Origin: Acidithiobacillus ferridurans
Lineage (GTDB): Bacteria; Pseudomonadota; Gammaproteobacteria; Acidithiobacillales; Acidithiobacillaceae
Direction of reading: 5' to 3'
DNA length: 64,000 nucleotides
NCBI RefSeq assembly: GCF_003966655.1
Contig: NZ_AP018795.1
Coordinates: 1,939,501 to 2,003,500, forward strand
Shown here: piece by piece, positions 26,919 through 35,620 of the stretch
Numbering within the stretch: position 1 is the first letter of the stretch
Layout of the letters: each line of letters starts with the position of its first letter
Translations under genes and position numbers: made by a program
The notes under the pieces: generated by a model
What the model was told of the DNA's origin: nothing
Databases searched by the model: none
What the model saw: the letters and a program-made list of their open reading frames with translations, nothing else

Positions 26919-27239
26919 TCAGCAGGTTGAGGTCTTTGCGGCAGGAGATAGATCACCAGCGGCTATCCTGCGGTTGTTCGCGCGGATCTCAAAGGCGATG
27001 GACGCATCTGCTCCCGTATCGAAACATAGTGTCAGCACCTCCCCGGGAGATGCAGGGCTGTAAAATTTGGCCATGGTAATATGGCCCCCTGTCATCATCG
27101 CTTGCCCAGTCGTAGACTCCACCGTATGAATGACCTCGTCAATAAGCATTACGCCGGGAACGATGGGATGCCCCGGGAAATGACCAGCAAAGACCGGATG
27201 TTGCGCGGGGATGCTGAATAAAACTTCATGGTGTGCCAG
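26919..27239 (-). CDS. ApeI/FabZ-like 3-hydroxyacyl-ACP dehydratase
   Basis: This is a hotdog dehydratase-like protein of about 106 residues: HHEVLFSIPAQHPVFAGHFP, then PGVMLIDEVIH, with GHFPGHPIVPG as the FabZ active-site strand. No ATG, GTG or TTG lies at the natural N-terminus. AAGAGGAG ends 7 bases before a CTG at 27239, and the protein then reads (L)AHHEVLF, so a CTG start is proposed. The only canonical in-frame start (27329) would add 30 residues encoded inside the ligase gene. It overlaps the end of the AMP-ligase gene and the start of the acyltransferase gene, so it is a coupled operon member. Confidence 0.75.
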   Translation of the reverse strand: MAHHEVLFSIPAQHPVFAGHFPGHPIVPGVMLIDEVIHTVESTTGQAMMTGGHITMAKFYSPASPGEVLTLCFDTGADASIAFEIRANNRRIAAGDLSPAAKTSTC

Positions 27240-28587
27240 GATTGTTCTCCTCTTTATGATGGAGCGCAGTGACCAGCAACTGAAGCGCTTCGTGCGGTAA
27301 TTTTCCGGTATTGTTACGCGGTAGCGCATCTACAATCTGTAGTGGCCGGGGAAGAAATGCCGGATCGATGCGCTCACGCAGCCTGGCGTAAATCGAATGA
27401 GCATCTACTCCCGGTGCCACAACAAATGCAATCAAGCGCTTTACGCTGCCCGCAGCGCCGTCGTCGGGCATAAAAAATACACCATCTTGCACCTCTGGGA
27501 TGGAATTAAGCTGATGGTTTAGATAAGCCAGAGAGCTGCGTTTGCCCGCTATATTGACAAGGTCAGCGGTTCGACCATGAAGAAGAAAACGCTCATCGTT
27601 AATAATCTCCAGTCTGTCGCTGAGTTCCGTTGCTTGTTCCACATGCCCACCGCTTGCCCACACGCGCCCAAGTTGCGACGTCAAGCGCAGTTCTGGCAAT
27701 AACGACCATTCATCGGTTTCCGCACTGCGCCGGGTGGCAATCTGGCCCGTTTCAGTGGATCCGTAGATTTCCTGCAGAGGGGCATCGAAGCGGGTTTCCG
27801 CCTCTCTGGCCAGGTCTTGAGTCAATGGAGCCGTAGCGGAAATCAGCAAGTCGGCAGGTGGCAAAGGAGAATCCATACCCAATAAAGCGCGGAGGTGAAT
27901 TGGTGTGCTCACCAGTAATCGTGGTCGTGGCAGCAATGAAAGTTCAGCGCAAATATCCGCAGGGTAAAAATATTGCGGCGCACTGAGCGCACCTCCGCAT
28001 TGTAAAACGATCAGTATGGTTGATTCGAAGCCGTACATATGTTGTGGTGGAACGGTACCAAGCACCGCATGTGTACGGCCATCAAGTAAGCCCAGACGCT
28101 GGGCTTCGGCGCGGACGCTTCCTACCAGTGCGCCCCAGGTTTTCAGATGGGGAACCGGGCTTCCGGTGGATCCGGAAGTGAATACATAACTTACCGGTAG
28201 GGTTTCCGGAAGGAGGGGGATCGGCAGATTGTGATTTGCCGCCGATACGGGCGGGTCTTCAGGTAAGGAAAGTTGAGGTAGATCTATATCGTTATCACCA
28301 TCGCTGAGGCAAAACACATCCGGAGCGAAGCGGACCATCTGACGGATGGTTTCGTCTGTATATGTAGACGGCAACAGGCTTATTTTGTTGGCAGTCATGG
28401 CCGCAGCAAGACCTACCATGAAGCGGTAACGGTCACGGCAAACGTTAAGAACATGTTTCCCCGGAAGAAGTATGGCACGAAGCTGTGCTACGTCCGCTAA
28501 GAATTGATGTACGGTAATTGCTTCGCCATGACGAAATGCTACGACATCGCTCGCGGATTGATGGGTCATCAAGGGGAGGCGGTTCAT
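27226..28587 (-). CDS. AMP-dependent acyl-ACP/CoA ligase of the aryl polyene cluster
   Basis: This 453-residue adenylate-forming enzyme has the P-loop-like TSGSTGSPVPHLKTW near residue 137, EIYGSTETGQIATRR near 275 and LLHGRTADLVNIAGKR near 345. The C-terminal NNTGKLPHEAL includes the catalytic Lys. It is shorter than classical acyl-CoA synthetases but of the usual size for aryl-polyene ligases. It should activate the hydroxybenzoate starter and load it on the ACP. It follows the COG4648 gene by 27 bases. Confidence 0.88.
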   Translation of the reverse strand: MNRLPLMTHQSASDVVAFRHGEAITVHQFLADVAQLRAILLPGKHVLNVCRDRYRFMVGLAAAMTANKISLLPSTYTDETIRQMVRFAPDVFCLSDGDNDIDLPQLSLPEDPPVSAANHNLPIPLLPETLPVSYVFTSGSTGSPVPHLKTWGALVGSVRAEAQRLGLLDGRTHAVLGTVPPQHMYGFESTILIVLQCGGALSAPQYFYPADICAELSLLPRPRLLVSTPIHLRALLGMDSPLPPADLLISATAPLTQDLAREAETRFDAPLQEIYGSTETGQIATRRSAETDEWSLLPELRLTSQLGRVWASGGHVEQATELSDRLEIINDERFLLHGRTADLVNIAGKRSSLAYLNHQLNSIPEVQDGVFFMPDDGAAGSVKRLIAFVVAPGVDAHSIYARLRERIDPAFLPRPLQIVDALPRNNTGKLPHEALQLLVTALHHKEENNPGTP

Positions 28588-28614
28588 GGCCGGAGGTTGC
28601 CCATTGACTGAATA

Positions 28615-29355
28615 TTACCGTAGTGGACTGGGTTTGTTATTGCGCGATTGCTGTTTGCTCATCGCGCTCTTGCTGGAATAATGGAAATAGGCACGAAGTC
28701 CTTCCACCATTCCGGAACGCTCCCCTGCAGGGATGGTGCAACAGCGAACGATGTACTCAACCAACAACATGGATACCACCAGCGTCAGGGAAATGGTATT
28801 AGTCAATATGAATAATAATTGATGTGGCGAAAATATAAAAATAATCGGGGGCAGGGCTGTCATCGTGGCGAAGAGAAATGTCCAGGCCATGGTCACATGT
28901 CGAGTATAGCGCGCCACCTGTTCACTCAGGGGTCCATGAACCAGGTCGGCAATTCGCGATATCATGGGGGTGCGCCCGGGAAGCAAAGTGACACCGAATA
29001 CCATAGCGAATAGTGCGAAAATGCCACTCCTTTGAATCAGGTACGTCCAGTTTAAGTAGTGCACAAGAATGGTTTGGTAATGCCACAATGCCATACATCC
29101 AGCAATGACAGAGATGAGGCCGATAACTCTGTAACGCATGCGCCACGATATAAATAAAAAAACAATAATGACGGGTGCGAAGGTGGACACCACTACCAAT
29201 CCACCCGGGTGGGCCGAAGAGATCCCCCGGTAAGTGAGTATTTGGTAGCCGACAAAAACAAATAAGGAGAGCGCTACGCTCCCGTACTTTGCCAACCTGC
29301 TGGTTGTCAAATTCCGACAAAATAGTTTAACGGTTTGGTTGCGCAGAGGTTTCAC
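28615..29355 (-). CDS. COG4648-type membrane protein of the aryl polyene cluster
   Basis: This 246-residue protein has about six transmembrane segments: around residues 25-45, 52-72, 78-95, 110-130, 155-180 and 183-203. The SGIFALFAMVFGVTLLPGRTPMISR and VARYTRHVTMAWTFLFATM blocks match the membrane protein encoded at the same place in aryl-polyene clusters. Its precise role is unknown. It is the first gene of the minus-strand operon running through the ligase, dehydratase, acyltransferase, LolA-like and MMPL genes. Confidence 0.75.
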   Translation of the reverse strand: MKPLRNQTVKLFCRNLTTSRLAKYGSVALSLFVFVGYQILTYRGISSAHPGGLVVVSTFAPVIIVFLFISWRMRYRVIGLISVIAGCMALWHYQTILVHYLNWTYLIQRSGIFALFAMVFGVTLLPGRTPMISRIADLVHGPLSEQVARYTRHVTMAWTFLFATMTALPPIIFIFSPHQLLFILTNTISLTLVVSMLLVEYIVRCCTIPAGERSGMVEGLRAYFHYSSKSAMSKQQSRNNKPSPLR

Positions 29356-29504
29356 CTATCTTGATTTCTCGATCGTAAAAATAAATGTCCGCTACCAGAA
29401 TCTACCGTTATTGGTTTTTTGAATTTGGTTGTTGGCTGCTCAATGGATGTATCCCCAGGGAAATGGATGAAGCGCAACCCGGAGCCGGATCTATCTTGAA
29501 GCTG

Positions 29505-29837
29505 TTATTTTTGACTCTGTGTACTTCCTGTAACGGATGGCTTACCCCCCTTGGCTGCTTCCCAAAATCCGATGGCTCCTGCCTTCACCGCGTGACCGAT
29601 ATCAACCGCCTCATGGGCGATGCCAAGCCCCACCGCCTTTCCCGCCTGGCCGATCTTGTGGACGGTTGAACCAACTGTCTGGCCCGCCTGCTCAGCTCCT
29701 TGTTTGAGACCTGTATTTTCTGCATATGCTGTGTCCGGCGCCAGGAGCGAAACCAGAAATACGCAGGCGTACGCCGGAATCACTGCGTTTACCATCTTTG
29801 CCTTGAGGCTGTTGTCCGTCACCTTGTGTCCATGCAT
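29505..29837 (-). CDS. Small secreted protein of unknown function
   Basis: This is a 110-residue protein. ATG 29837 is chosen because AGGAGG lies 8 bases upstream. A GTG at 29846 is also in frame but too close to that site. The N-terminus is a signal peptide (hydrophobic VNAVIPAYACVFLVSLLA, then a likely cut after TAYA). The mature part is Gly/Ala/Lys-rich with repeated amphipathic helical stretches (QAGQTVGSTVHKIGQAGKAV). No family was recognised. It is encoded just upstream of the aryl-polyene operon on the same strand. Confidence 0.65.
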   Translation of the reverse strand: MHGHKVTDNSLKAKMVNAVIPAYACVFLVSLLAPDTAYAENTGLKQGAEQAGQTVGSTVHKIGQAGKAVGLGIAHEAVDIGHAVKAGAIGFWEAAKGGKPSVTGSTQSQK

Positions 29838-29963
29838 CGCATGCACCTCCTTACCACCCCCGTAATCCTACCCTAGAATTAGAGTCGCTTCCAACCGAAG
29901 TGGTTCAGAAACTTACCAGCTTAACGGCCAGCTATTCACAGGAAATTACGAATACCTCCAAAA

Positions 29964-30290
29964 TCACTCCTTCTGGGCTGCCAACGCATGGCGTTTCAAA
30001 TCCGCAAGCGCCTGGTCATTGATCACCCGCGGCACCTTGTTCTGATCGCCCAGTCTGCCGCGGGTGCGCAGCCAATTCGCAAAGGTCCCAGGGTCGACGA
30101 GGATGATCCGTGGGGCATCCAGTTGCACATCGTTTCGCCGATGTTCCCGGTAGTCGGCATTCCGTCCCCATGCTGAAATCGGTGACCTGCATTTTCAGGT
30201 TCCATGCCGCTTCAGCGACCGCTCCCTCGATTTCCTCGCCGATCAGATGTTCGTCAAAGGCGGACATCATGTTGGAAAGACGCCCGGTGA
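29964..30290 (-). pseudogene. GH3-superfamily-like C-terminal remnant
   Basis: Two reading frames together read MMSAFDEHLIGEEIEGAVAE, AAWNLKMQVTDFSM and then, after a frame slip, PRIILVDPGTFANWLRTRGR, LGDQNKVPRVINDQALADL to a TGA. The order of an FGEHL-like loop, a DF strand and a closing GQxKVPR motif resembles bacterial GH3 (acyl-adenylate/amino acid conjugating) proteins. Only the C-terminus remains and it is frameshifted. The family assignment is tentative. Confidence 0.45.
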
Positions 30291-30334
30291 TCAGGAGGCG
30301 GGGCGAAGGCCATCCCGCCGTGAGCGGGTTTTAT

Positions 30335-31066
30335 GGGGGTTTCCCGGGAACCGTCCGCGGGGAATCAGGCCAAGCGGAAGGCCTTGCCCAGAAAGGAAGT
30401 CCCCCCAGCCAATGAGCCGCACCCAGGCGGTGCATATCACCCCAGACCGCATAACGCCCCGCCCGTCTTGCCGTTTTACGCAACACCTGGCGGAAAAGCC
30501 TTGCCCGCCGCGTCGGCGACAACGCCTCCAGATCAGGGATCAGGTATTTCGTGAGGAAACCCCACTGACCGAGCAGGGCGCTCGCCTGCCGCCGTTCGTC
30601 GGTGTATAGGGCAGGGACGAGATAATACAGCAGGATCTCGAAGGTGGCCGCGGCAGCGGAATCCGGCCGGTAGTCATCGTCCCAGGTGTCGAGGCGTCCG
30701 GATGATCCCCATCCAGTGGGTGCGCGGGTCCGCGGGATCGCGCAGTTGGTCGTGATAGCTCGTCTCCTCCCGCGCCGGGATGGCCGTAGCGAGAATCTGG
30801 AGGATGTCCCCCGGCTACCGGCGCAGAGCAGATTTTGCCCGGGAACGCCGAATTCGGTGAAACTCGCGCGGAATTCTCCGTAATGGCGGGCGCGGGCCGC
30901 CGCCAAAAGGGCGCTGATTTCGTCGCTGGGATGATGCCCTACCGCAGGAGAGGGAATTAGACGAGCCAATTCACGTCGGCCCCCATGAGGCGGCGATGGT
31001 GAGCACGTCCGCCACCGTCCAGGATTCATGCCGCAGCCCGTTTGGGTCTGCTATCGGCCATTTCAT
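30335..31066 (-). pseudogene. Penicillin acylase-like (S45 peptidase) remnant
   Basis: The pieces fall in three frames. They are WTVADVLTIAASWGP near 31000, then FRASFTEFGVPGQNLLCA, then SYHDQLRDPADPRTHWMGII, then DDDYRPDSAAAATFEILLYY and YAVWGDMHRLGAAHWLGGLP. These match consecutive parts of the beta chain of penicillin/cephalosporin acylases. At least two frameshifts and missing ends make it non-functional. The remaining sequence to the DUF481 gene (31067-31312) holds nothing recognisable. Confidence 0.65.
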
Positions 31067-31312
31067 TATCCTTGGTATTCATGGGTAAGATTGTAAGCGA
31101 AATGCCACTTGACCCAGATCGCCGAATAGCTCAATAATCGACCTATTTGCGAGATCTTCAGTCCTATTGGCTGCTAGGAAACTGCTGGGATTTCGTAGCA
31201 CCAGCAGGAGTGGTGACCCCGCTAACCGTAGGGAATCGGCAACGGAACTGCCCGCTGCGGCATTTGGTTCCACGATTCAACCAGACAGCTTCCGCCATTG
31301 ATTGAGGAACCC

Positions 31313-32086
31313 ATGGCATTTTTATCCAAGAATTTTTTTGTGTGCAGCATTCTGGCGGCTTTTTTCGGAGTTTCTTTGTCTGCCATGGCGGATGAGCCCA
31401 ATATTGCTCCTGCGGTGATCTCGCTGGATAAGTTCGCTAAAAAACCCGAATGGTCGGGGACCGTCGGATTGGGTTTCAGCAGCAGTACCGGCACCAGTCA
31501 GGCGCTGAACCTCAATACCGATGATACCTTGCTTTGGCATCGTGGACCCTGGTTGAATCAAAGCCTGTTACTATACAACTATGCGACATCTCAGGGTACA
31601 GTCAATGCGGATCGCCTGGATGTCAGTAATCAAACCCGTTACGATATTGCCATTCAGCAATATCTATTTGGCCATTTGAGTTATCATCGCAATCACTTTG
31701 ACGGCTACTATTTTCGTGCGGACGAAACTGTAGGTTATGGCCATTATTTTAATCTGAGCCGAGCTTCATTGCTGACCTTGGAAGCCGGTGTCGGTGCGCG
31801 GCAATCTCATCCGATTGGCGGTGACTATTCCACCCGTCCTATTGCTCGTCTTTATGGAAAGTACCTCTGGAAATTTTCTCCACATGCGCATTTGTCGGAA
31901 GCAATAGCGGCTATCCTCGCGAATAATGGGGCCAACACCTACAACTCAATTCTTTCTGTGGTAAGTCCATTATATGGTGCATTCAACTTGCATCTTGCCT
32001 TTATCGCCACCTATAATACGAAAGTTCAGTACGGTTATCAGCCATTGAATACATTAACTACGATCAATCTGGATTACGACTTTTAG
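31313..32086 (+). CDS. DUF481/YdiY-like outer membrane protein
   Basis: This 257-residue protein has a signal peptide (FFVCSILAAFFGVSLSAMA, cut before DEPN). Its beta-rich body has alternating aromatic residues (WSGTVGLGFSSSTGTSQALN, WLNQSLLLYNYATSQG) and ends in LDYDF, with the C-terminal Phe typical of outer membrane barrels. The pattern fits DUF481 (YdiY, an acid-induced protein in enterobacteria). ATG 31313 has GAGG 6 bases upstream. It is a stand-alone gene. Confidence 0.8.
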   Translation: MAFLSKNFFVCSILAAFFGVSLSAMADEPNIAPAVISLDKFAKKPEWSGTVGLGFSSSTGTSQALNLNTDDTLLWHRGPWLNQSLLLYNYATSQGTVNADRLDVSNQTRYDIAIQQYLFGHLSYHRNHFDGYYFRADETVGYGHYFNLSRASLLTLEAGVGARQSHPIGGDYSTRPIARLYGKYLWKFSPHAHLSEAIAAILANNGANTYNSILSVVSPLYGAFNLHLAFIATYNTKVQYGYQPLNTLTTINLDYDF

Positions 32087-32196
32087 ATCATCACGCGGGA
32101 AAAGTGGTATGTAAATTCCATGATTGAAAAGAGCTTCCGCTTCCCGGACGCGGTTGGCGACGCGGATCAGACCAGCGCCCACAACTTATATGGAAA

Positions 32197-32469
32197 TCAG
32201 CCTTCTTTAGCCTTTTTAAGGACGGTGATAACTACTCCGCCAACAATAATCTTCACAAAGAGAATCAATATCAACAAATATATAATGTATTTAAAAGCGA
32301 TATCTATCCCAAAAAATTTAAATGAAAAGTATACGAGTATTCCGACTGCTGGCGTGATGCTAAAAAATAAAAAATACTTTATTGCCTTTATCATGGATTT
32401 TGACATTTTCAAGTTTCCCCCAATTATCTGCTGAGTGACAACGCTCATATGGTCATTGGTGGCACTCAT
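32197..32469 (-). CDS. Hypothetical small membrane protein in AT-rich DNA
   Basis: This open frame of up to 90 residues has two hydrophobic segments (YFLFFSITPAVGILVYFSF and IIYLLILILFVKIIVGGVVI). It has no recognised family. Base composition (about 32250-32420 is much richer in A+T than the surroundings) suggests acquired DNA. A start at the Met of NLKMSKSM (about 32406) would be more compact. On the other strand, at about 32460-32590, a short piece reads NVYHLGDLIAPKKSGDSQDH and may be the tail of a disrupted gene. Confidence 0.35.
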   Translation of the reverse strand: MSATNDHMSVVTQQIIGGNLKMSKSMIKAIKYFLFFSITPAVGILVYFSFKFFGIDIAFKYIIYLLILILFVKIIVGGVVITVLKKAKEG

Positions 32470-32635
32470 TTAACGACCGCAACAAAACTTCTAATGTCTA
32501 TCATCTGGGTGACCTGATTGCTCCAAAAAAATCGGGCGACAGCCAGGATCACCTCGTACCTGATGTAGGATGGCAGCTGAAACGTGAGTGACCAATCCAA
32601 TAAACCCATGCTCCGTCTTTCGTTATTCGTCTCAT

Positions 32636-34033
32636 CTATGTTTGGCTTGCATATCCAATAATGGATCGCACCCGCTCGTCATCGTATATTTTGCTCTCTA
32701 CCTTGCAATACACTGCATTCTCATCCGGAAAAATCGCCACTTCCACCACTCCAGGCAATTGCAGAAGTTGCCGGGTGAGTTGACTGTTGTCCTGGCTATC
32801 GGCAGGAAGAGGAAATATCCTGGTGGCGACATAGCGTGGCTGCTGCATCGTGAGTGCCACTATCAACCAGACCAAATAGATGGCCGCTACGGCCCAAAAG
32901 ACATCACTGTAGTTGTGTTGACCGGGCAGATAAAGTAATCCTCCCAACAAACCGCCACTAAATGCCCCTAGAAACTCCGCCGTGGTATATACGCCAGTGG
33001 CCGTTCCCTTGGCGCCAGGATGGCAGAACTTGGCCACCAGAGAAGGTAAGCTTGCCTCCAGCACGTTGAAACCCACAAAAAACAGAAACAGCGCGATGGC
33101 AATGGACCAGATGCTGTGATTGGAGAGCGCCATCCAGACGACAGCAGCCAACAGAATCGCGATCGCCAGCACAAAGACTTCTCGGAGGCGATGCTTGGCC
33201 TCACCGACGATGATAAAGGGGATCATTGCCACGAAAGAAAGCAGCATGACGGGGAGGTACAACATCCACTGATCCGCCTCAGAGAGGAGCGGATGCTGCG
33301 GATCAATAAGTACCAAGGGTAGCACTACGAAGAGCGCCGTTAGCCCTGTATGGAGTGAAAATATACCAAAGTCCAAACGGAGCAGGTTGGGATTCCTCAG
33401 TACGTCCTTCAGCGCCGCAGGATTCATTTCGGCATCGCGATGAAAGCGTGCTGGGACCGCCGGGATCACCTTGTAGAGCACGCCGATGGCGAGGATGGAC
33501 AGCGCCGCCGTCAACCAAAAGATCCCTTGCACCCCGATCCATTGTGCTAACGGCGCGGATAACACCAGCGACACGCTAAAGCTGATGCCAATGGTAATGC
33601 CAATAGTGGCCATAGCCTTGGTCCAGCGTTCTTCGCGCACCAGATCCGCGGTGAGCGCGATAATGGCGGCGGCCACGGCACCTGCACCTTGTATGATTCG
33701 CCCTACCAGCAACCATTCGATGCTGGTGGCCTGTGCGGCGATAACGCTGCCAATGGCAAAAATGAGGAGCCCCACCGCAATGACGGGTTTCCTGCCCCAC
33801 TTATCTGACAGTCTGCCGAAGGGGATTTGAAAAATGGCCTGAGTCAGACCGTAAGCACCCAGAGCAATGCCAATGAGTACTGGATGGCGCATTGCCCCAT
33901 GCAATCCGTGGGCATAGACGGAAAACACCGGTAATACCAGAAACAACCCGAGCAGGCGTAAACCAAATATTCCGGCCAAGGCAATAATGGATCGGCGTTC
34001 GCGTCCGTCCAGGGCGTTTTGTGAGGTAGTCAT
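32636..34033 (-). CDS. yajR: YajR-like MFS transporter with C-terminal ferredoxin-like domain
   Basis: This 465-residue protein has 12 transmembrane segments. The MFS motif A variant FGRLSDKWGRKPVIAVG lies near residue 73 and the motif C region VREERWTKAMATIGITIGIS near 140. After the last helix, a soluble tail of about 65 residues (QLLQLPGVVEVAIFPDENAV) matches the YAM ferredoxin-like domain that distinguishes E. coli YajR. The substrate is unknown. ATG 34033 is preferred over 34039 because AAGGA lies 5 bases upstream. The 180 bases upstream are AT-rich and should hold the promoter. Confidence 0.83.
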   Translation of the reverse strand: MTTSQNALDGRERRSIIALAGIFGLRLLGLFLVLPVFSVYAHGLHGAMRHPVLIGIALGAYGLTQAIFQIPFGRLSDKWGRKPVIAVGLLIFAIGSVIAAQATSIEWLLVGRIIQGAGAVAAAIIALTADLVREERWTKAMATIGITIGISFSVSLVLSAPLAQWIGVQGIFWLTAALSILAIGVLYKVIPAVPARFHRDAEMNPAALKDVLRNPNLLRLDFGIFSLHTGLTALFVVLPLVLIDPQHPLLSEADQWMLYLPVMLLSFVAMIPFIIVGEAKHRLREVFVLAIAILLAAVVWMALSNHSIWSIAIALFLFFVGFNVLEASLPSLVAKFCHPGAKGTATGVYTTAEFLGAFSGGLLGGLLYLPGQHNYSDVFWAVAAIYLVWLIVALTMQQPRYVATRIFPLPADSQDNSQLTRQLLQLPGVVEVAIFPDENAVYCKVESKIYDDERVRSIIGYASQT

Positions 34034-34221
34034 ACTCATCCTTATCTAGGGTTATTTAGGCCATTATTAATAAATTATCGGTTACTTATTGATTGAATTT
34101 AAAACATTATCATGGTTCCCATCCCAATCTATGGACAAGATATGAGGTTGTTGGTTCCATTGTCATCTCAATGCGGTAATTTATTTCACCAAATGAAGCT
34201 TGGATGTATGGGATGTGCGGA

Positions 34222-35607
34222 TTATTTGTCATCCATTTTCTCTTCGACGATATAATGGTTCTCAGGAACGGGAAGCCCCTCGCGATGCAATGGCAGGGTA
34301 TAAATGCTGTCCTGCAAAAACACACGGCGTACGGCAAAAGCAGTCAGGGCCGTCACCATGGCCGGCAGCAGAACATGGTAGTTTCCAGTTAACTCCACCA
34401 CCATCACGGGCGCACTGAGCAAAGCCCCGGTGGTGGCCGCCACCATGCCGGCCATTCCACACAGGGCGAACAAGGCCGCCAGATGCGGAACACCGATAAC
34501 AGGTTCCAGAAGCATTCCTAAACAACTGCCAAGTGCGGCCCCCATAAACAGGGAAGGCGAGAAAATCCCCCCGGAACCACCGGTACCGATCGTCAAACTG
34601 GTAGCCACCGCCTTCAGGACCAGCAAAATCAGCAGAAGCAGTGGCCATTGAATCTGCTGGACCAGCACATCGGATATCCCCGCATAACTGCCGCCGATCA
34701 AATAGTAATGACCCGTAAGACGATCGGTCAGATAAATCAGAATACCGACCAGCAGCATGCCGGACATGTGCCGTGTGTAAGGATTTTGCAGTAGTTGCCG
34801 ACTATAGGCGTCAACACCATCCATCAGCCGGATAAAACCGATACTCATCAGCGCCATGAAGCTGCCCAGCACGGCGAAGGTCGGCAACATGAGGCTGCCA
34901 TTCCAATGGCTGATGTCGGCGTGGGCAAAGAGATGACCGTTCCCGAACACCTCCTGTGTCACCCAACTGGCAGAGGCTGTTGCCACGAGTGTGGATAGAA
35001 CGGTCCAGGGCCGCCAGTCGGGCACGATCACTTCCATAGCCAGAAACCATCCACCCAGAGGTGCATTGAAGACGGCAGCGATACCGGCACCGACACCACA
35101 ACCCAACAAATGGATGCGCCGGTGATCCGGCACCCGAAAAAGATGCCCTACCATGGCACCGATAGCGGCACCGAACTGCATGGCCGGGCCCTCGCGGCCA
35201 GCAGAACCGCCCGTGCCAATGGTGATGGCTGTCGCCACCGGCCGCATGATCGCAATCACCGGCCGCATCTGGCCCCGATCGGCATGCACCGCACGTAGTA
35301 CCTGGCTGACACCGGCACCCTGTGCTTCCGGTGCGAAGTTGCGCACCAGCACCGTTACCAGCAGGGCGCCGACCACCGGCACAAGAATAATCCATGCGCC
35401 CCACGGGGAGACGGGAGTATGTTCCCGTGCGTTTTGCACGATACCGTAACTGCCTAAAATCGCTGCATTATGAATGCCCGCAATTAAATAATGGAAAAGT
35501 ACGGCACCCAGCCCGGCCAATAAACCCACTCCGGCGCCCAGCAAAATCAAACCAGGACCTTCGTGATGCGGCCCAAAACTGCGATGAAACCATGCGGAAG
35601 GTTTCAA
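34222..35607 (-). CDS. ClC-family chloride channel or H+/Cl- antiporter
   Basis: This 461-residue membrane protein carries the ClC signature GTGGSAGREGPAMQFGAA near residue 133, which includes the gating Glu. It also has TGGSGGIFSPSLFMGAALG near 340, and MAGMVAATTGALLSAPVMVVE. No CBS domains follow. It lies 13 bases downstream of a second ClC gene, so the two are cotranscribed. In acidophiles, ClC proteins may support the reversed membrane potential or acid resistance. That is inference. Confidence 0.92.
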   Translation of the reverse strand: MKPSAWFHRSFGPHHEGPGLILLGAGVGLLAGLGAVLFHYLIAGIHNAAILGSYGIVQNAREHTPVSPWGAWIILVPVVGALLVTVLVRNFAPEAQGAGVSQVLRAVHADRGQMRPVIAIMRPVATAITIGTGGSAGREGPAMQFGAAIGAMVGHLFRVPDHRRIHLLGCGVGAGIAAVFNAPLGGWFLAMEVIVPDWRPWTVLSTLVATASASWVTQEVFGNGHLFAHADISHWNGSLMLPTFAVLGSFMALMSIGFIRLMDGVDAYSRQLLQNPYTRHMSGMLLVGILIYLTDRLTGHYYLIGGSYAGISDVLVQQIQWPLLLLILLVLKAVATSLTIGTGGSGGIFSPSLFMGAALGSCLGMLLEPVIGVPHLAALFALCGMAGMVAATTGALLSAPVMVVELTGNYHVLLPAMVTALTAFAVRRVFLQDSIYTLPLHREGLPVPENHYIVEEKMDDK

Positions 35608-35620
35608 TCAACACGCTCCA

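Larger units (their letters stand above)
24438..26919 (-). pseudogene. LpxL/HtrB-like acyltransferase of the aryl polyene cluster, interrupted by IS copy 2
   Basis: Upstream of the IS the minus strand reads from ATG 26919 through QPSWAQYPERGSTAML, then VITWISMKLGRRQARVIL, to NNRFDLFDIHV. Downstream of the IS it resumes HQLEAIDTAVAAGQ, then LLLGAHLGSFEVLR, and ends NWFNFFDFWQ. Removing the 1549-bp IS and one copy of its 9-bp target duplication gives DIHVHQLEAID in frame, with no other damage. The intact protein would be about 310 residues, a lauroyl/myristoyl-acyltransferase-type enzyme with GAHLGSFEVLR as the HxxxxE-type catalytic motif. Its ATG overlaps the stop of the dehydratase gene (TGATG). 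The loss should block late lipid assembly of the pigment. Confidence 0.92.
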
